Source: Streptococcus parasuis (GTDB lineage Bacteria; Bacillota; Bacilli; Lactobacillales; Streptococcaceae). Taken from it: DNA of 64,000 nt. The stretch covers positions 124,001 through 188,000 of the forward strand of contig NZ_AP024276.1 of the NCBI RefSeq assembly GCF_021654455.1, written 5' to 3'. Of this stretch, positions 19,618 to 29,515 are shown one piece after another. Both the position numbers and the translations under genes were made by a program. The notes under the pieces were generated by a model. It made no database searches, was not told where the DNA came from, and saw nothing but the letters and a program-made list of their open reading frames with translations. Numbering within the stretch: the stretch's first letter is position 1; each line of letters starts with the position of its first letter.

Positions 19618-20160
19618 GTGGATAAAAAAGAAATTCGGAAAGAAGTGCTAGGGACTTTGCAAGGACTAACGAGTAGTCAACGAGCAAGATGGAGTCAGCA
19701 ACTAACAGAAAGGCTCCTTTCTTCTGACACCTATAAGTGCTCAAAGTCGCTTGGGACCTACCTTTCTATGGGACATGAGTTCGATACTAGTTACTTAATT
19801 GAACAGGCTCAAAAGGATGGAAAATGTATTTTCATTCCTAAGACCTATTCACAAGGACGCATGGATTTTGTAGAATATAATCCTGATGATTTGGTTAAAA
19901 CCAGGTTTGGAGTTTGGGAACCAGGGACTTATTCACAACCTGTGGATAAGTCTGTGGTTAACTGGATTCATGTCCCTGGATTGGCTTGGAATCTAGCAGG
20001 GTTTCGGGTTGGCTATGGGGCAGGGTTTTATGACCGCTACTTGTTAGATTATCAGGGGGAGACGGTATCGACCTTGGGCTCTTTCCAGTTATATGATTTT
20101 GAACACCAGACATTTGATATCCCAGTAAAGGAGTTGTTGATTTTTGAAGAATCTTTTTGA
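19618..20160 (+). CDS. 5-formyltetrahydrofolate cyclo-ligase
   Basis: 180 aa from a GTG start preceded by AAAGGAG. The N-terminal Lys/Arg-rich helix and the C-terminal signature GFRVGYGAGFYDRYL (near residue 127) are characteristic of the FTHF cyclo-ligase (MTHFS) family. It converts 5-formyl-THF to 5,10-methenyl-THF with ATP. The 3' end overlaps the next gene by 17 bp, indicating translational coupling with the rhomboid protease, an arrangement common in streptococci. Confidence 0.93.
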   Translation: MDKKEIRKEVLGTLQGLTSSQRARWSQQLTERLLSSDTYKCSKSLGTYLSMGHEFDTSYLIEQAQKDGKCIFIPKTYSQGRMDFVEYNPDDLVKTRFGVWEPGTYSQPVDKSVVNWIHVPGLAWNLAGFRVGYGAGFYDRYLLDYQGETVSTLGSFQLYDFEHQTFDIPVKELLIFEESF

Positions 20161-20821
20161 TAAGCGCTACCCTGTGACCAATGGCTTGTTGGCAGCTACG
20201 GCTCTTGTTTTTCTATTTATACAAATATTTCGCTTTGGGCAGACCACTACAGCCTATACGATTTTTGAATTCGGTGGTATGTATGGGGAAGTAGTGCGTT
20301 ATGATCCGACTCAGTTGTGGCGCTTGGTTTCGCCTATTTTTGTCCACATTGGTTGGGAGCATTTTCTATTCAATGGTATTACTTTACTTGGTTTAGGTTA
20401 TCAATTAGAGGGGCTTTTTGGGGCCCGGAGGTTCTTTCTTCTCTATCTATTATCTGGTATTATGGGGAACCTTTTTGTTCTCTTCTTTACACCAGATGTA
20501 GTTGGTGCAGGTGCGTCGACCTCGCTCTTTGGTCTATTTGCAGCCATGGCTCTTTTGAGAAAATTTAGTCGTAGCCCTTATTTACAAGTTCTTGGTCAGC
20601 GTTACATGCTTCTTCTAGGTCTGAACTTGGCATTAGGCCTTTTTACCCCATCCATTAGTATGGCGGGACATATTGGAGGAGCAATCGGTGGTTGTTTAGT
20701 CGTTATTTTTTTACCGCCGCTTACAGAGAAAAATTTATTTACTGGGAAACAGGTTTTTTACAGTTTCATTGGTTATTTGGCTTTGATTGCTTTGCTACTG
20801 GGCATATTCTATTTCATGTAA
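20144..20821 (+). CDS. Rhomboid-family intramembrane serine protease
   Basis: 225 aa with about six to seven transmembrane helices. The rhomboid catalytic serine lies in GAGASTSLFG (GxSx motif, near residue 126) and the catalytic His in GHIGGAIGG (near residue 178). An HIGWEHFLFN segment lies in the N-terminal helices. Rhomboids cleave membrane proteins within the bilayer; the substrate is unknown. The start is TTG at 20144, inside the upstream gene. A bidirectional terminator follows, facing galU. Confidence 0.92.
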   Translation: MKNLFDKRYPVTNGLLAATALVFLFIQIFRFGQTTTAYTIFEFGGMYGEVVRYDPTQLWRLVSPIFVHIGWEHFLFNGITLLGLGYQLEGLFGARRFFLLYLLSGIMGNLFVLFFTPDVVGAGASTSLFGLFAAMALLRKFSRSPYLQVLGQRYMLLLGLNLALGLFTPSISMAGHIGGAIGGCLVVIFLPPLTEKNLFTGKQVFYSFIGYLALIALLLGIFYFM

Positions 20822-20848
20822 AAAAACTAGCGGATGCTAGTTTTTTTA
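20821..20848. terminator. Bidirectional terminator between rhomboid gene and galU
   Basis: AAAAAACTAGC and GCTAGTTTTTTT form a hairpin around GGAT. A-runs and T-runs on both sides let it serve the convergent galU as well. Confidence 0.88.
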
Positions 20849-21748
20849 CTTTTCTTCTTCAGTGTGGAACTGTTTAGCAAGTTCAATGATGTAATCTTTG
20901 ACATCATCTTTAACCTGTGGATGGGTCAATGCGTAATCAATTGATGTTTTCATGAAACCAAATTTATCTCCGACATCATAACGTTTGCCTGTAAATTCAC
21001 GTGCGAAAACACGTTGCGTTTTGTTCAGAGTATCAATGGCATCTGTCAACTGGATTTCATTGCCGGCACCTGGTTCTTGATTTTCCAAGATATCAAAGAT
21101 TTCAGGTGTCAAAAGGTAGCGACCAATGATGGCAAGGTCAGATGGTGCGTCTTCTGGTTTTGGTTTTTCAACAAAGGTTTCCACGCTGTAAAGACCGTTT
21201 ACTCCTTCGCCGTGAGGTGCAATCACACCGTAAGATGAAACTTCTTCGTGTGGAACTGGCATCACTGCAATGGTAGAAGCATGTGTTGCTTCGTAGTCCT
21301 CGATCAATTGCTTGGTTATTGGAGTGGCTGTAGGATCGGTAATATCCATGAGGTCATCGCCCAACATAACAACGAAAGGCTCATTTCCAACAAAGGCCTT
21401 GGCCTGTAATACTGCATCACCCAATCCCTTTGGATAACTTTGGCGGATAAAATGAAGTCGGATGGCAGTCGCATCATCGACCAATTTCAAAAGATCATTC
21501 TTCCCTTTTTCCTTGAGGTTGTATTCCAATTCAAAGTTTGAGTCGAAGTGATCTTCGATGGAACGTTTTGATTTGTTGGTTACGACCAAGATATCTTCGA
21601 TACCAGATTTGAGGGCTTCTTCAAAGATAAATTGAAGAGTTGGCTTGTCCACAATCGGTAGCATTTCTTTTGCGAGTGCTTTTGTTGCTGGAAGGAAACG
21701 TGTTCCCAATCCTGCAGCAGGGATGACTGCTTTTCTAACTTTTTTCAT
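20846..21748 (-). CDS. galU: UTP-glucose-1-phosphate uridylyltransferase
   Basis: 300 aa. The nucleotidyltransferase signature [17 protein letters not shown] lies at the N-terminus (near residue 13), followed by VDKPTLQF and a conserved GDD metal-binding segment near 131. It makes UDP-glucose for capsule, glycolipid and galactose metabolism. It has its own ATG after an AAAGGAA-type site. gpsA lies 42 bp upstream on the same strand, so the two may be co-transcribed. Confidence 0.96.
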   Translation of the reverse strand: MKKVRKAVIPAAGLGTRFLPATKALAKEMLPIVDKPTLQFIFEEALKSGIEDILVVTNKSKRSIEDHFDSNFELEYNLKEKGKNDLLKLVDDATAIRLHFIRQSYPKGLGDAVLQAKAFVGNEPFVVMLGDDLMDITDPTATPITKQLIEDYEATHASTIAVMPVPHEEVSSYGVIAPHGEGVNGLYSVETFVEKPKPEDAPSDLAIIGRYLLTPEIFDILENQEPGAGNEIQLTDAIDTLNKTQRVFAREFTGKRYDVGDKFGFMKTSIDYALTHPQVKDDVKDYIIELAKQFHTEEEK

Positions 21749-21790
21749 AGTTCATATATTCCTTTGTGCAATTATTTTCAACTAAAAGAA

Positions 21791-22807
21791 TTAGTGCCAT
21801 TCATTTTCATGGCGGAACTCACCAGTCATGATTTCCTTAATGGCATCTTCAATATTAGCTCCTTGGTAGATGACCTTGTAGATTGCTTGAGTAATTGGCA
21901 TATAGACACCTAGTTCTTGTGCTAATTCATAGGCAGCTTTGGTTGTCGAAATTCCTTCGATAACCATCCCCATATTGCGCTCAACGTCCTCCAGTTTTTC
22001 ACCACGACCGAGCTGGTCACCGGCTCTCCAGTTACGTGAATGGACAGAGGTACCGGTAACAATTAAATCACCGACACCAGAAAGGCCACTATAAGTTAAA
22101 GGATTAGCCCCCATAGCAACGCCAAGACGTGTGATTTCAGTTAAACCACGGGCGATAATGGCAGCCTTGGCATTGTCCCCATAGCCCAAACCATGTAAGG
22201 CACCCGCACCAACTGCAATAATGTTTTTCAGAGCACCTGCTGTTTCTACACCAATGACATCATTATTAGTATAAAGTCGGAAGTAACGATTACTAAATAG
22301 GTTTTGAACGTAGGTGGCTGCCTCCATGTCTTTTGATGCAGCAGAAATCAATGTTAAATCACGAACGATTGTTTCTTCTGCATGGCTAGGACCTGATACA
22401 ACTACGATTTCGGAACGAAGTTGTGCTGGAATTTCTTCTTCTAAAACCTCAGACAAACGTTTGTGACTATCAGGTTCCAAACCTTTAGAGGCATGCATGA
22501 TAACGACTTTGTGCTTGAGCACTTGCGCCACTTGTTTGGCCACCAGTCGAGTTACCTTGGTTGGGACAACAAAAAGAACAGCATCAACTCCGTCAAGAGT
22601 CTCTGATAGGTCTTTGTATGCCTTAATTTTTTCATCTAGAACAATATCTTTAAAATATCGAGTATTCGTATGTTGTTCATTGATTTCATCAATTTGTTCG
22701 GAAATATTTCCCCAAATACGTACCTCATGTCCATTATCGTTTAAGACTTGAGAGAGAGCTGTTCCCCATGATCCAGGACCAAGAACGGCAATTTTTTGTT
22801 TTTCCAT
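21791..22807 (-). CDS. gpsA: NAD(P)H-dependent glycerol-3-phosphate dehydrogenase
   Basis: 338 aa from the ATG at 22807, with GGAGAGG upstream; a start five codons earlier is possible but would place the ribosome site inside the gene. The Rossmann motif GPGSWGTAL lies at about residue 10. The catalytic-domain segment with KNIIAVGAG (the conserved Lys) lies near 190. It reduces dihydroxyacetone phosphate to sn-glycerol-3-phosphate for phospholipid synthesis. It is likely co-transcribed with galU. Confidence 0.95.
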   Translation of the reverse strand: MEKQKIAVLGPGSWGTALSQVLNDNGHEVRIWGNISEQIDEINEQHTNTRYFKDIVLDEKIKAYKDLSETLDGVDAVLFVVPTKVTRLVAKQVAQVLKHKVVIMHASKGLEPDSHKRLSEVLEEEIPAQLRSEIVVVSGPSHAEETIVRDLTLISAASKDMEAATYVQNLFSNRYFRLYTNNDVIGVETAGALKNIIAVGAGALHGLGYGDNAKAAIIARGLTEITRLGVAMGANPLTYSGLSGVGDLIVTGTSVHSRNWRAGDQLGRGEKLEDVERNMGMVIEGISTTKAAYELAQELGVYMPITQAIYKVIYQGANIEDAIKEIMTGEFRHENEWH

Positions 22808-22822
22808 GACCTCTCCTTGCAT

Positions 22823-23216
22823 AGATTATTACTAATATTATATCACAAGTAGGTATATTCTCACAGAAAAATCATTGGCTGACTTTCATTCAATTGATGT
22901 GCAATTATAGTGGTTCATTTGGGAGAGTTTCAAACAGGAGGGATGGGAATATGAGGTGGAAGAGAGTGAGGAATGTACGGAACAATGAAGAACGAATTAC
23001 TTCTAGAAAGCCTAATGGTATTGCAACAAATTGGAATTAGAGAGAGACGTAACCGAGTTCTATTTTAAACATAATATAAAAGTTAGATATTGAGAAAGGT
23101 TGTTAAAGCTAGTATAAACGAAATGGAAAAATATAAAAATAAATCTTTTTTTTTTGCTGTTTTTCAGTTCTATGGGATCATTTTTTCAAATTAATGAAAA
23201 AAAGAGAGCAGTAGAC
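22823..23216. other. Intergenic region without a supported gene
   Basis: A 394-bp A/T-rich gap between divergent gpsA and satR. A short frame near 22985-23070 could encode under 30 residues, but nothing else supports it. The far end contains the promoter of satR. Confidence 0.5.
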
Positions 23217-23245
23217 TTGACATTAGTTCTCTTAAGAACTATAAT
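23217..23245 (+). promoter_or_regulatory. Consensus promoter with dyad operator of satRAB
   Basis: TTGACA (23217-23222), a 17-bp spacer and TATAAT (23240-23245) form a perfect sigma-A promoter. Inside it lies the inverted repeat TAGTTCT-CTTA-AGAACTA (23224-23241), overlapping the -10 box. A MarR dimer bound here would block polymerase, which supports autorepression of satR and the pump genes. Confidence 0.8.
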
Positions 23246-23278
23246 AATCAGCGTGCTAACAAAAAAGGAGGGTTCTTG

Positions 23279-23725
23279 ATGTCACATATGGCAGACTTAC
23301 GACATGTTTTTCACCAGTTAGAATACTTGAGTGATAAGATTGCAAAACACTATGGTGTCGAGCATTTGGCTGGTCCGCAGGGTCATGTCTTACACTTTTT
23401 AGGTGATAATATGGATAAGGAAATTTTTGTAAAGGATATTGAAACTGAACTGAAAATATCTAAGTCTGTCGCCAGTAACTTGGTTAAGCGTATGGAAAAA
23501 AATGGCTTTGTTCAAATCATTCCATCTGTGGTAGATAAGCGATATAAGCAAGTTGTTTTGACGCCATTGGGTCAAGAGAAGTTGCAACCATTAAGGGACT
23601 GGCACCAAGAAATGTCGGAATCAATTTTTAGGGGAATCCCTCGGGAAGATTTCCAATCAATGATTCGGCTGATTGATCAGTTGAAGGAGAATATTAATCA
23701 GTATAAGGAGAATAATGATGTTTAA
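23279..23725 (+). CDS. satR: MarR-family repressor of the SatAB efflux pump
   Basis: 148 aa with a winged helix (about residues 30-100); the recognition helix region reads ISKSVASNLVKRMEKNG and the wing VVDKRYKQVVLT. AAGGAGGG lies 6 nt before the ATG at 23279; the TTG at 23276 is too close. The gene overlaps the downstream ABC gene by 11 bp. The order MarR-ABC-ABC matches satRAB of S. suis, a system reported to export fluoroquinolones. A dyad sits in its promoter. Assignment rests on gene order and protein type, not on alignment. Confidence 0.85.
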   Translation: MSHMADLRHVFHQLEYLSDKIAKHYGVEHLAGPQGHVLHFLGDNMDKEIFVKDIETELKISKSVASNLVKRMEKNGFVQIIPSVVDKRYKQVVLTPLGQEKLQPLRDWHQEMSESIFRGIPREDFQSMIRLIDQLKENINQYKENNDV

Positions 23726-25427
23726 AAATGCAATTCTACGCTACAAGTGGCACGCATTGACGTCGGTTGTGCTAACATCCATTGTTGTTATTACAACACT
23801 TTTGCAACCAAGTTATCTCAAAGATGTCTTGACGGCAGTTTTGTTAAATGATCAAGATGAGATTTTTCGGGTTGGGAAAATTCTTTTAGTTATTGCTGGA
23901 ATTGGCTTACTTGCAGGACTTGCTAATACTATCAATGCTGCGAAAATTGCTCAAGGAGTTTCTGCGGATATTCGTGAAAATACATTCAGGAAGATTCAAA
24001 GTTTTTCATATGCAAATATTGAAGAATTTAATGCTGGAAATTTAGTTGTCCGCATGACCAATGACGTCACGCAAATTCAAAATTTGACCATGATGCTATT
24101 CACAATATTAATGCGAGTACCTTTGCTATTTATTGGTGCTTTCATTATGGCGGTAAGAACCCTGCCAGAACTTTGGTGGATGATTATTGTCATGGTGATT
24201 TTGATCGTAGCCATTATGGCCATTGTGATGGGACAAATGGGACCACGTTTTGGGAAATTCCAAACCTTAATGGATCGCATGAATAGCATTGCCAAGGAAA
24301 ATTTACGTGGTATTCGAGTGGTAAAATCATTTGTCCAAGAAAAAAATCAATACGATAAATTCAAGGAAGTTTCAAATGAGTTGCTTGATTTAAATATTTT
24401 TATCGGGTATGGTTTTTCAATTCTGCAACCATTGATGATGTTTATTTCCTATATGGCTATCTTTGCTTCTCTCTACCTCGTTTCTGGTATGGTAGATACA
24501 AACTTGGAAGCTGTAGGAGGCTTTACTTCGTTCATGAGTTACCTGATGCAAATCATGTTTGCAATCATTATGACGAGCTTTATGGGAATGCAGGCATCTC
24601 GTGCTGCCATTTCAATTAAACGAATTACAGAAGTATTAAATACTGAACCTGCTATGACTTTTGCAGATGTGCCAGATGAAGAATTAAATGGGAAGATTGT
24701 TTTTGATAATGTGACATTCACCTATCCACACGATACAGAGCCAACCTTGAAAAATATTTCATTTGAGATTGAATCAGGACAAATGGTTGGGGTTGTTGGT
24801 GCAACAGGTGCCGGTAAATCAACCTTGGCACAGTTGATACCTCGACTCTTCGACCCACAAGAGGGTAGTGTCTCTATTGGTGGTCGCGATGTGAAAGAGG
24901 TGAGTAAAAATACCCTTCGCAATACCGTTTCGATTGTACTTCAAAAAGCAATTCTTTTCTCAGGAACGATTGCGGACAATTTGCGCCAAGGGGCTCCGAG
25001 AGCGGATATTCTTCGATTGGAACGTGCAGCGGGAATTGCACAAGCGAAAGAATTTATCGATCGCTTAGATGAAACCTATGAAAGTGAAGTCGAGGAACGT
25101 GGAAACAACTTTTCTGGTGGTCAAAAGCAACGGATTTCGATTGCCCGTGGTGTAATAGGGGAGCCAAAAGTACTTGTTTTAGACGATTCAACTTCAGCTT
25201 TGGATGCGAAATCTGAGAAGTTGGTTCAGGAAGCTTTGAACCATGAATTAAAAGCGACCACAACGGTTATTGTTGCACAGAAAATTTCATCAGTCATTAA
25301 GGCAGATAAAATCCTAGTACTCGACGAAGGTCGTCTGATTGGGGAAGGAACCCATGCTGAACTGGTGGAAAATAATGCTGTTTATCGCGAAATCTATGAA
25401 ACACAGAAAGGGAAGGAGGAAAACTAA
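23715..25427 (+). CDS. satA: ABC transporter half (SatA), transmembrane domain plus ATPase
   Basis: 570 aa. The six-helix type IV exporter domain occupies about 1-320. The nucleotide-binding domain shows Walker A GATGAGKST (near 363), the signature FSGGQKQRIS (near 470), Walker B VLVLDDSTSALD (near 493) and an H-loop-like position replaced in VIVAQK. Note Gln instead of His at the switch and Asp (DDS) at the catalytic Glu position: this half probably has a degenerate ATP site, as in many heterodimeric exporters. The partner is satB. It starts 11 bp inside satR. Confidence 0.9.
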   Translation: MMFKNAILRYKWHALTSVVLTSIVVITTLLQPSYLKDVLTAVLLNDQDEIFRVGKILLVIAGIGLLAGLANTINAAKIAQGVSADIRENTFRKIQSFSYANIEEFNAGNLVVRMTNDVTQIQNLTMMLFTILMRVPLLFIGAFIMAVRTLPELWWMIIVMVILIVAIMAIVMGQMGPRFGKFQTLMDRMNSIAKENLRGIRVVKSFVQEKNQYDKFKEVSNELLDLNIFIGYGFSILQPLMMFISYMAIFASLYLVSGMVDTNLEAVGGFTSFMSYLMQIMFAIIMTSFMGMQASRAAISIKRITEVLNTEPAMTFADVPDEELNGKIVFDNVTFTYPHDTEPTLKNISFEIESGQMVGVVGATGAGKSTLAQLIPRLFDPQEGSVSIGGRDVKEVSKNTLRNTVSIVLQKAILFSGTIADNLRQGAPRADILRLERAAGIAQAKEFIDRLDETYESEVEERGNNFSGGQKQRISIARGVIGEPKVLVLDDSTSALDAKSEKLVQEALNHELKATTTVIVAQKISSVIKADKILVLDEGRLIGEGTHAELVENNAVYREIYETQKGKEEN

Positions 25428-25566
25428 GCAAGTGCAGTCTATATAGTACGATTGCATTTGAACTCGCTCGGAAAGCTTCGAAAAAAGATAAACCGCCTAG
25501 CGTTTCGGAATGCGGCGTTGGTTTCCTATTTTTCGGTCGCATTCTGGACGATCTTAGTATCATGTT
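25428..25566. other. 139-bp gap between satA and satB
   Basis: The strong GGAAGGAGG at the end of satA would be ideally placed for a start just after the satA stop, yet satB begins 139 bp later with no clear ribosome site. The gap holds a weak hairpin near AAACCGCC/GGCGTTGGTTT and no ORF. It may be an insertion that separates satB from its original site. Confidence 0.45.
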
Positions 25567-27351
25567 ATGAAAACACTTAGATTTTTCTGGTTTTATTTTA
25601 AACGTTATAAAGTATCCTTTGTCTTTATTTTTCTAGCTATTGTTGTAGCAACCTATTTGCAAGTCAAAAGTCCAGTTTTGCTTGGTGATGCAATTGCAGA
25701 AATGGGAAAAATTGGTCAAAGCTATGCTGTTGCTAAGCAGATGGGACAATCAGGATTTGAAGCAGATTTTTCAGATTTTAATAGCATCATGTTCAAACTC
25801 TTTCTTGCCTATGCGATGACAGTTGTAGCGAACTTAATTTATAGCTTACTGTTTACTCGCATTATTGCGAATTCAACAAGTCGTATGCGAAAAGGGCTTT
25901 TCGGCAAGTTAGAACGATTGACGATTGCTTTCTTTGATCGACATAAGGATGGAGATATTCTTTCACGCTTCACATCTGATTTGGATAATATTCAAAACAC
26001 TTTCAACCAATCATTGACACAAGTGATGACCAACGTTGCCTTATATATTGGTTTGATTATTATGATGTTCCGTCAAGATGTTCGTTTGGCTTTAGTGACT
26101 GTAGCTTCGACACCTGTTGCTTTACTTGCTTTGGTAGTCATTGTTCGTCTTGCACGGAAATACACTAATCTTCAGCAAGCAGCAGTTTCGAAATTAAATG
26201 CCTACATGGATGAAAAAATTTCTGGTCAAAAAGCGATTATTGTCCAAGGTGTGCAACAAGAAACAATTGATGGCTTTTTAGAACTCAATGAAGAAGTTCG
26301 TCGCACAACCTTTAAAGGTAGATTATTCGGGGGTATTCTCTTCCCATTTATGAACGGGATGAGCTTGGTAAATACAGCGATTGTTATTTTTGTTGGTTCT
26401 ACGATTGTCCTCAATGATAGTTCATTAGAAGCGGCTGCGGCATTAGGTTTGGTTGTTACCTTTGTACAATATTCTCAACAGTATTACCAGCCAATGATGC
26501 AGATTGCTTCAAGTTGGGCTGAACTTCAGCTGGCCTTCACTGGTGCTCACAGGGTCCAAGAAATGTTTGATGAGCCTGAAGAAGTTCGCCCTCAAAATGC
26601 ACCGTTGTTTACTGAATTGAAGGAAGGCGTTGCTATTAAGAATATTGATTTTGGATATTTGCCTGGTCAAAAAGTTCTTAATAATGTCTCAATCACTGCT
26701 CCTAAAGGAAAAATGATAGCAGTCGTTGGTCCAACTGGATCAGGCAAGACAACAATCATGAACCTCATTAACCGTTTTTATGATGTAAATAGTGGTAGTG
26801 TAGAGTTTGACGGTCGTGATATTCGTGAATATGATTTGGATAGTTTACGAAATAAAGTCGGTATTGTTCTGCAGGAATCGGTGCTCTTTTCGGGAACCAT
26901 TGCGGATAATATTCGATTTGGTAGCGATGATATTTCACAGGAAATGGTTGAAACTGCAGCGCGTGCTACGCATATTCATGATTTCATTATGAGTTTGCCA
27001 GAAGGGTATGACACTTATGTAACGGATGATGAAAATGTATTTTCAACAGGTCAGAAACAGTTGATTTCCATTGCCCGTACATTGTTGACAGATCCACAAG
27101 TATTGATTCTGGATGAAGCAACGTCTAACGTTGATACCGTGACTGAAGCTAAAATTCAAAAAGCTATGGAGGCCATTATCGCAGGACGGACCAGCTTCGT
27201 CATTGCCCACCGCCTTAAAACCATTCTAAACGCAGATGAAATCATTGTATTAAAAGATGGTCAAGTCATTGAACAAGGAAACCATAGTGAGTTACTCAAA
27301 CTCAATGGCTTCTATGCTGAACTCTACCACAACCAATTTGTGTTTGAATAG
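25567..27351 (+). CDS. satB: ABC transporter half (SatB), transmembrane domain plus ATPase
   Basis: 594 aa. Six transmembrane helices occupy about residues 1-330. The ATPase domain has Walker [10 protein letters not shown] (near 390), Walker [13 protein letters not shown] (near 515) with the catalytic Glu, and H-loop VIAHRL. The signature loop reads STGQKQL, which departs from LSGGQ. Together with satA this gives one consensus and one degenerate ATP site in the presumed heterodimer. The role would be drug export. A near-identical fragment of its last 40 codons recurs at 36925-37044. Confidence 0.9.
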   Translation: MKTLRFFWFYFKRYKVSFVFIFLAIVVATYLQVKSPVLLGDAIAEMGKIGQSYAVAKQMGQSGFEADFSDFNSIMFKLFLAYAMTVVANLIYSLLFTRIIANSTSRMRKGLFGKLERLTIAFFDRHKDGDILSRFTSDLDNIQNTFNQSLTQVMTNVALYIGLIIMMFRQDVRLALVTVASTPVALLALVVIVRLARKYTNLQQAAVSKLNAYMDEKISGQKAIIVQGVQQETIDGFLELNEEVRRTTFKGRLFGGILFPFMNGMSLVNTAIVIFVGSTIVLNDSSLEAAAALGLVVTFVQYSQQYYQPMMQIASSWAELQLAFTGAHRVQEMFDEPEEVRPQNAPLFTELKEGVAIKNIDFGYLPGQKVLNNVSITAPKGKMIAVVGPTGSGKTTIMNLINRFYDVNSGSVEFDGRDIREYDLDSLRNKVGIVLQESVLFSGTIADNIRFGSDDISQEMVETAARATHIHDFIMSLPEGYDTYVTDDENVFSTGQKQLISIARTLLTDPQVLILDEATSNVDTVTEAKIQKAMEAIIAGRTSFVIAHRLKTILNADEIIVLKDGQVIEQGNHSELLKLNGFYAELYHNQFVFE

Positions 27352-27362
27352 AGGGATTATAG

Positions 27363-27405
27363 AAAAAGGTCTGAAACCTGATGAGCTGGTTTTAGACCTT
27401 TTTTG
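27363..27405. terminator. Bidirectional terminator after satB and the lipoprotein gene
   Basis: AAAAAGGTCT (27363-27372) pairs with AGACCTTTTTT (27394-27404). Both strands end in a T-run, so it can end transcription of satB and of the convergent lipoprotein operon. Confidence 0.85.
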
Positions 27406-28545
27406 TTAACCGTTGGATAGATCGTTCTTGAACATGATAACCTCGGCAGATTCAATGCCGTATTCGGTCAGGTCATAGACGACCTGTTCCTGGGTATCGT
27501 AGTTGTATTTAACCAATTTTGTATCAAAAAGGAAATAGTAGTTGCCGTCGTATAAAGTAGAGAATGGATTCCATTCAGCAGGATATTCATCGCGATCAAA
27601 CTCCAAGATACGTTGATCACCAGTTGTTAGGTTAATCAAGGTCCAAGTGTAGGGGTTCACCTGAGTCTGATCGTGTAAGGTCTGTAGTACATTCCGCTCT
27701 TTATCGAAATGTAATTTAGTTGGAGCTACTGTTTTTAAGGGAATAAATTCCTTGTCACCTGTTCTAATATTGTATCGCAGTATGTTTTGGCCAGTCGTAT
27801 CTTTTTCCCGTGTCCAAGTATATGACTCGGATAAGTAGAAAGTATCACCTATTTGAATAAACTGGTGATAGTTATGGTATAAATTAGGGTCTCCGATTCC
27901 CTGTAGGTCAAATCGCTGTAAGACCTCAAGATCTTCAGAAAGCTCCCAAATCTCGGTGAACACAGCACCATGGTAATTTACGGGGTCGTTCATAAATTTT
28001 TTCAAATCTTCAAACTTTTCCCCAGAGATGGAAAGATAGAGTTTACCCTCTTTTGTTATTATGTCGTAGACCATCAGCTGTCCCCACTCTTCGATGCCGA
28101 AATCCTTTTGTAGTATCAACTCAAAGTCGGTATCGTACTTGTAAATCTCGACACGGTCTGAAAATATTGCAACAGAGTAGAAAAATTTACCATTAAAAGT
28201 AGCAGGATAGGCATCTTTTCCTTTGGGTTTCACTATTTTTTCCATTTTCAGTTTTTCTTTGTTAAGACGGTAGTGCTTGAATTCGACAGGATAGGTGTGT
28301 AGTGTTGTTCCGTAGATCATCCCCTGACTTTCAAAAAAATCCACATTTTGTAGCTGCTTCCCATCTGAAAAAAGGTTTCGGTCCTCTATTTTTGTTAACT
28401 TGACTTGTTCATCATTAAACGTAATCGCTCTTTGGTCATCGAAGATAACAAAATCGTAGTCTTTAGCATCATTGGTCGCTAGTGTGCTACAGGCTGAGAG
28501 TAGAAAGAGAGGTAAGATACTGAGTAGGATTTTCTTCATTCTCAC
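27406..28545 (-). CDS. Uncharacterised lipoprotein
   Basis: 379 aa from the GTG at 28545 (AGGAGG 7 nt upstream); the ATG two codons later is possible. The lipobox LLSACS lies near residue 20, giving a membrane-anchored extracellular protein. The mature part has repeated beta-rich motifs (regularly spaced Tyr/Phe with acidic turns), compatible with a beta-propeller. I do not recognise the family. It follows the papain-like amidase gene by 15 bp and is the last gene of the operon facing the Rgg regulator. Confidence 0.8.
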   Translation of the reverse strand: MRMKKILLSILPLFLLSACSTLATNDAKDYDFVIFDDQRAITFNDEQVKLTKIEDRNLFSDGKQLQNVDFFESQGMIYGTTLHTYPVEFKHYRLNKEKLKMEKIVKPKGKDAYPATFNGKFFYSVAIFSDRVEIYKYDTDFELILQKDFGIEEWGQLMVYDIITKEGKLYLSISGEKFEDLKKFMNDPVNYHGAVFTEIWELSEDLEVLQRFDLQGIGDPNLYHNYHQFIQIGDTFYLSESYTWTREKDTTGQNILRYNIRTGDKEFIPLKTVAPTKLHFDKERNVLQTLHDQTQVNPYTWTLINLTTGDQRILEFDRDEYPAEWNPFSTLYDGNYYFLFDTKLVKYNYDTQEQVVYDLTEYGIESAEVIMFKNDLSNG

Positions 28546-28560
28546 AGGAGAACCTCCTAA

Positions 28561-29223
28561 TTATTTTTTGCGGTAGATAACAAGGGTATTTGGATGATCC
28601 CGTAGTTCATATGGGTGGATGGCGACACCGTATAGGCTCGAACTAAGGTCTGCACCCGAACCACTAGTATCTCGATAGGCTGCCCAGACTAACTGAGAGC
28701 AGTAGAAGCGTTCACGATTCCAAATATCATTGAAGTTGGTGTTATAATACTTTCCAATTTGAGCCATAGCCCATTTAGCAGCAGCGCTATCTTGCTCAGC
28801 CGAAGTATTTTTAACATTCAATTGCCAAACCTGATTGGCATCGTCCCATCTTTTTCTTTTGGCTTGTACTCCATCAAGCAGATTTGCTTCAATAATATAC
28901 GTGTGTCGGTTTCCGGCACCCATGATGCCAGCGTGTCCAACTGAGATGATACCGCTGACTTTACCGTCTCTGACCACGATGATTCCAGGACGAGTGGACC
29001 AGGAGCCTAGAGGAGCACGTGTGTATTCTTTACTATCTGCTTCAATAGGTTTGGGGGCTTCGACATTCCATTCGGCCATTTGTTCTTCTGTAAATAGGTC
29101 TACATCACGTACCATCTCTTGAGTGAATGAGTCGGGTATAGTTTCATTGGCCTGTACAGGATTTACGAATAATAAGCCACTGGTCGCAAGTAATGCAATC
29201 ATAGTTAGATAGCTCTTTTTCAT
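28561..29223 (-). CDS. Secreted permuted papain-like amidase (YiiX/YebB type)
   Basis: 220 aa with a signal peptide (cleavage near VQA-NE, residue 26). The catalytic His is in VGHAGI (near residue 97) and the catalytic Cys in FYCSQLVW (near 173). The order His-before-Cys is that of the permuted NlpC/P60-like (YiiX/YebB) superfamily. Members act on cell-wall peptides or lipids; the exact substrate here is unknown. It precedes the lipoprotein gene and follows the peptide ORFs, in the operon divergent from the Rgg regulator. SD GGAG lies upstream. Confidence 0.85.
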   Translation of the reverse strand: MKKSYLTMIALLATSGLLFVNPVQANETIPDSFTQEMVRDVDLFTEEQMAEWNVEAPKPIEADSKEYTRAPLGSWSTRPGIIVVRDGKVSGIISVGHAGIMGAGNRHTYIIEANLLDGVQAKRKRWDDANQVWQLNVKNTSAEQDSAAAKWAMAQIGKYYNTNFNDIWNRERFYCSQLVWAAYRDTSGSGADLSSSLYGVAIHPYELRDHPNTLVIYRKK

Positions 29224-29280
29224 ACGTTTTTCTCCATTCTATTTAAATGAACAATGGTTCTTGTAACGTATTGTAATTTG

Positions 29281-29325
29281 TCACCTACTGTCATCCCCTC
29301 CACCCAACATATAGTTTCCAGTCAT
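29281..29325 (-). CDS. Candidate 14-aa peptide ORF
   Basis: The ORF reads MTGNYMLGGGDDSR and stops with TGA. AAAGGAGG lies at ideal distance before its ATG, as strong as any gene start nearby. It lies between the 36-aa peptide gene and the amidase gene, on the same strand. It shares LGGG with the 36-aa peptide. It could be a second short peptide, a leader, or a chance ORF; no homologue is known to me. Confidence 0.4.
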   Translation of the reverse strand: MTGNYMLGGGDDSR

Positions 29326-29360
29326 TTTCCTCCTTTCCAGAGTGGTGAGATGGTAATAGC

Positions 29361-29471
29361 TTATTTATTGATAATCGGCCAAATTAATATCCATCCACCC
29401 CCTAAAAGTTGAGGAGTTAGTAGGATGGTTGCGTAAGTTAAAAGCATAAGATAGTTTTTCCAAGTTTTCAT
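29361..29471 (-). CDS. 36-aa peptide, candidate Rgg-type pheromone precursor
   Basis: The ORF runs from ATG 29471 with TAAGGAGG 7-8 nt upstream to TAA at 29361. It starts with basic MKTWKNY, continues with a hydrophobic core (YLMLLTYATILLTPQLL), and ends LGGGWILIWPIINK. Rgg-type pheromone precursors (SHP, ComS, RtgS classes) are short, hydrophobic, Trp/Gly/Ile-rich at the C-terminus and lie next to the regulator, often divergent. All of these hold here. An alternative is a small membrane protein. The assignment is inference from position and form. Confidence 0.7.
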   Translation of the reverse strand: MKTWKNYLMLLTYATILLTPQLLGGGWILIWPIINK

Positions 29472-29515
29472 AAGAGTGCCTCCTTATTATATTATTTTTT
29501 GTTTTTCTTTAGTAT

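Noticed and set aside
22985..23070. Small ORF in the gpsA-satR gap
   Set aside because: It has fewer than 30 codons, a poor ribosome site and no recognisable feature.
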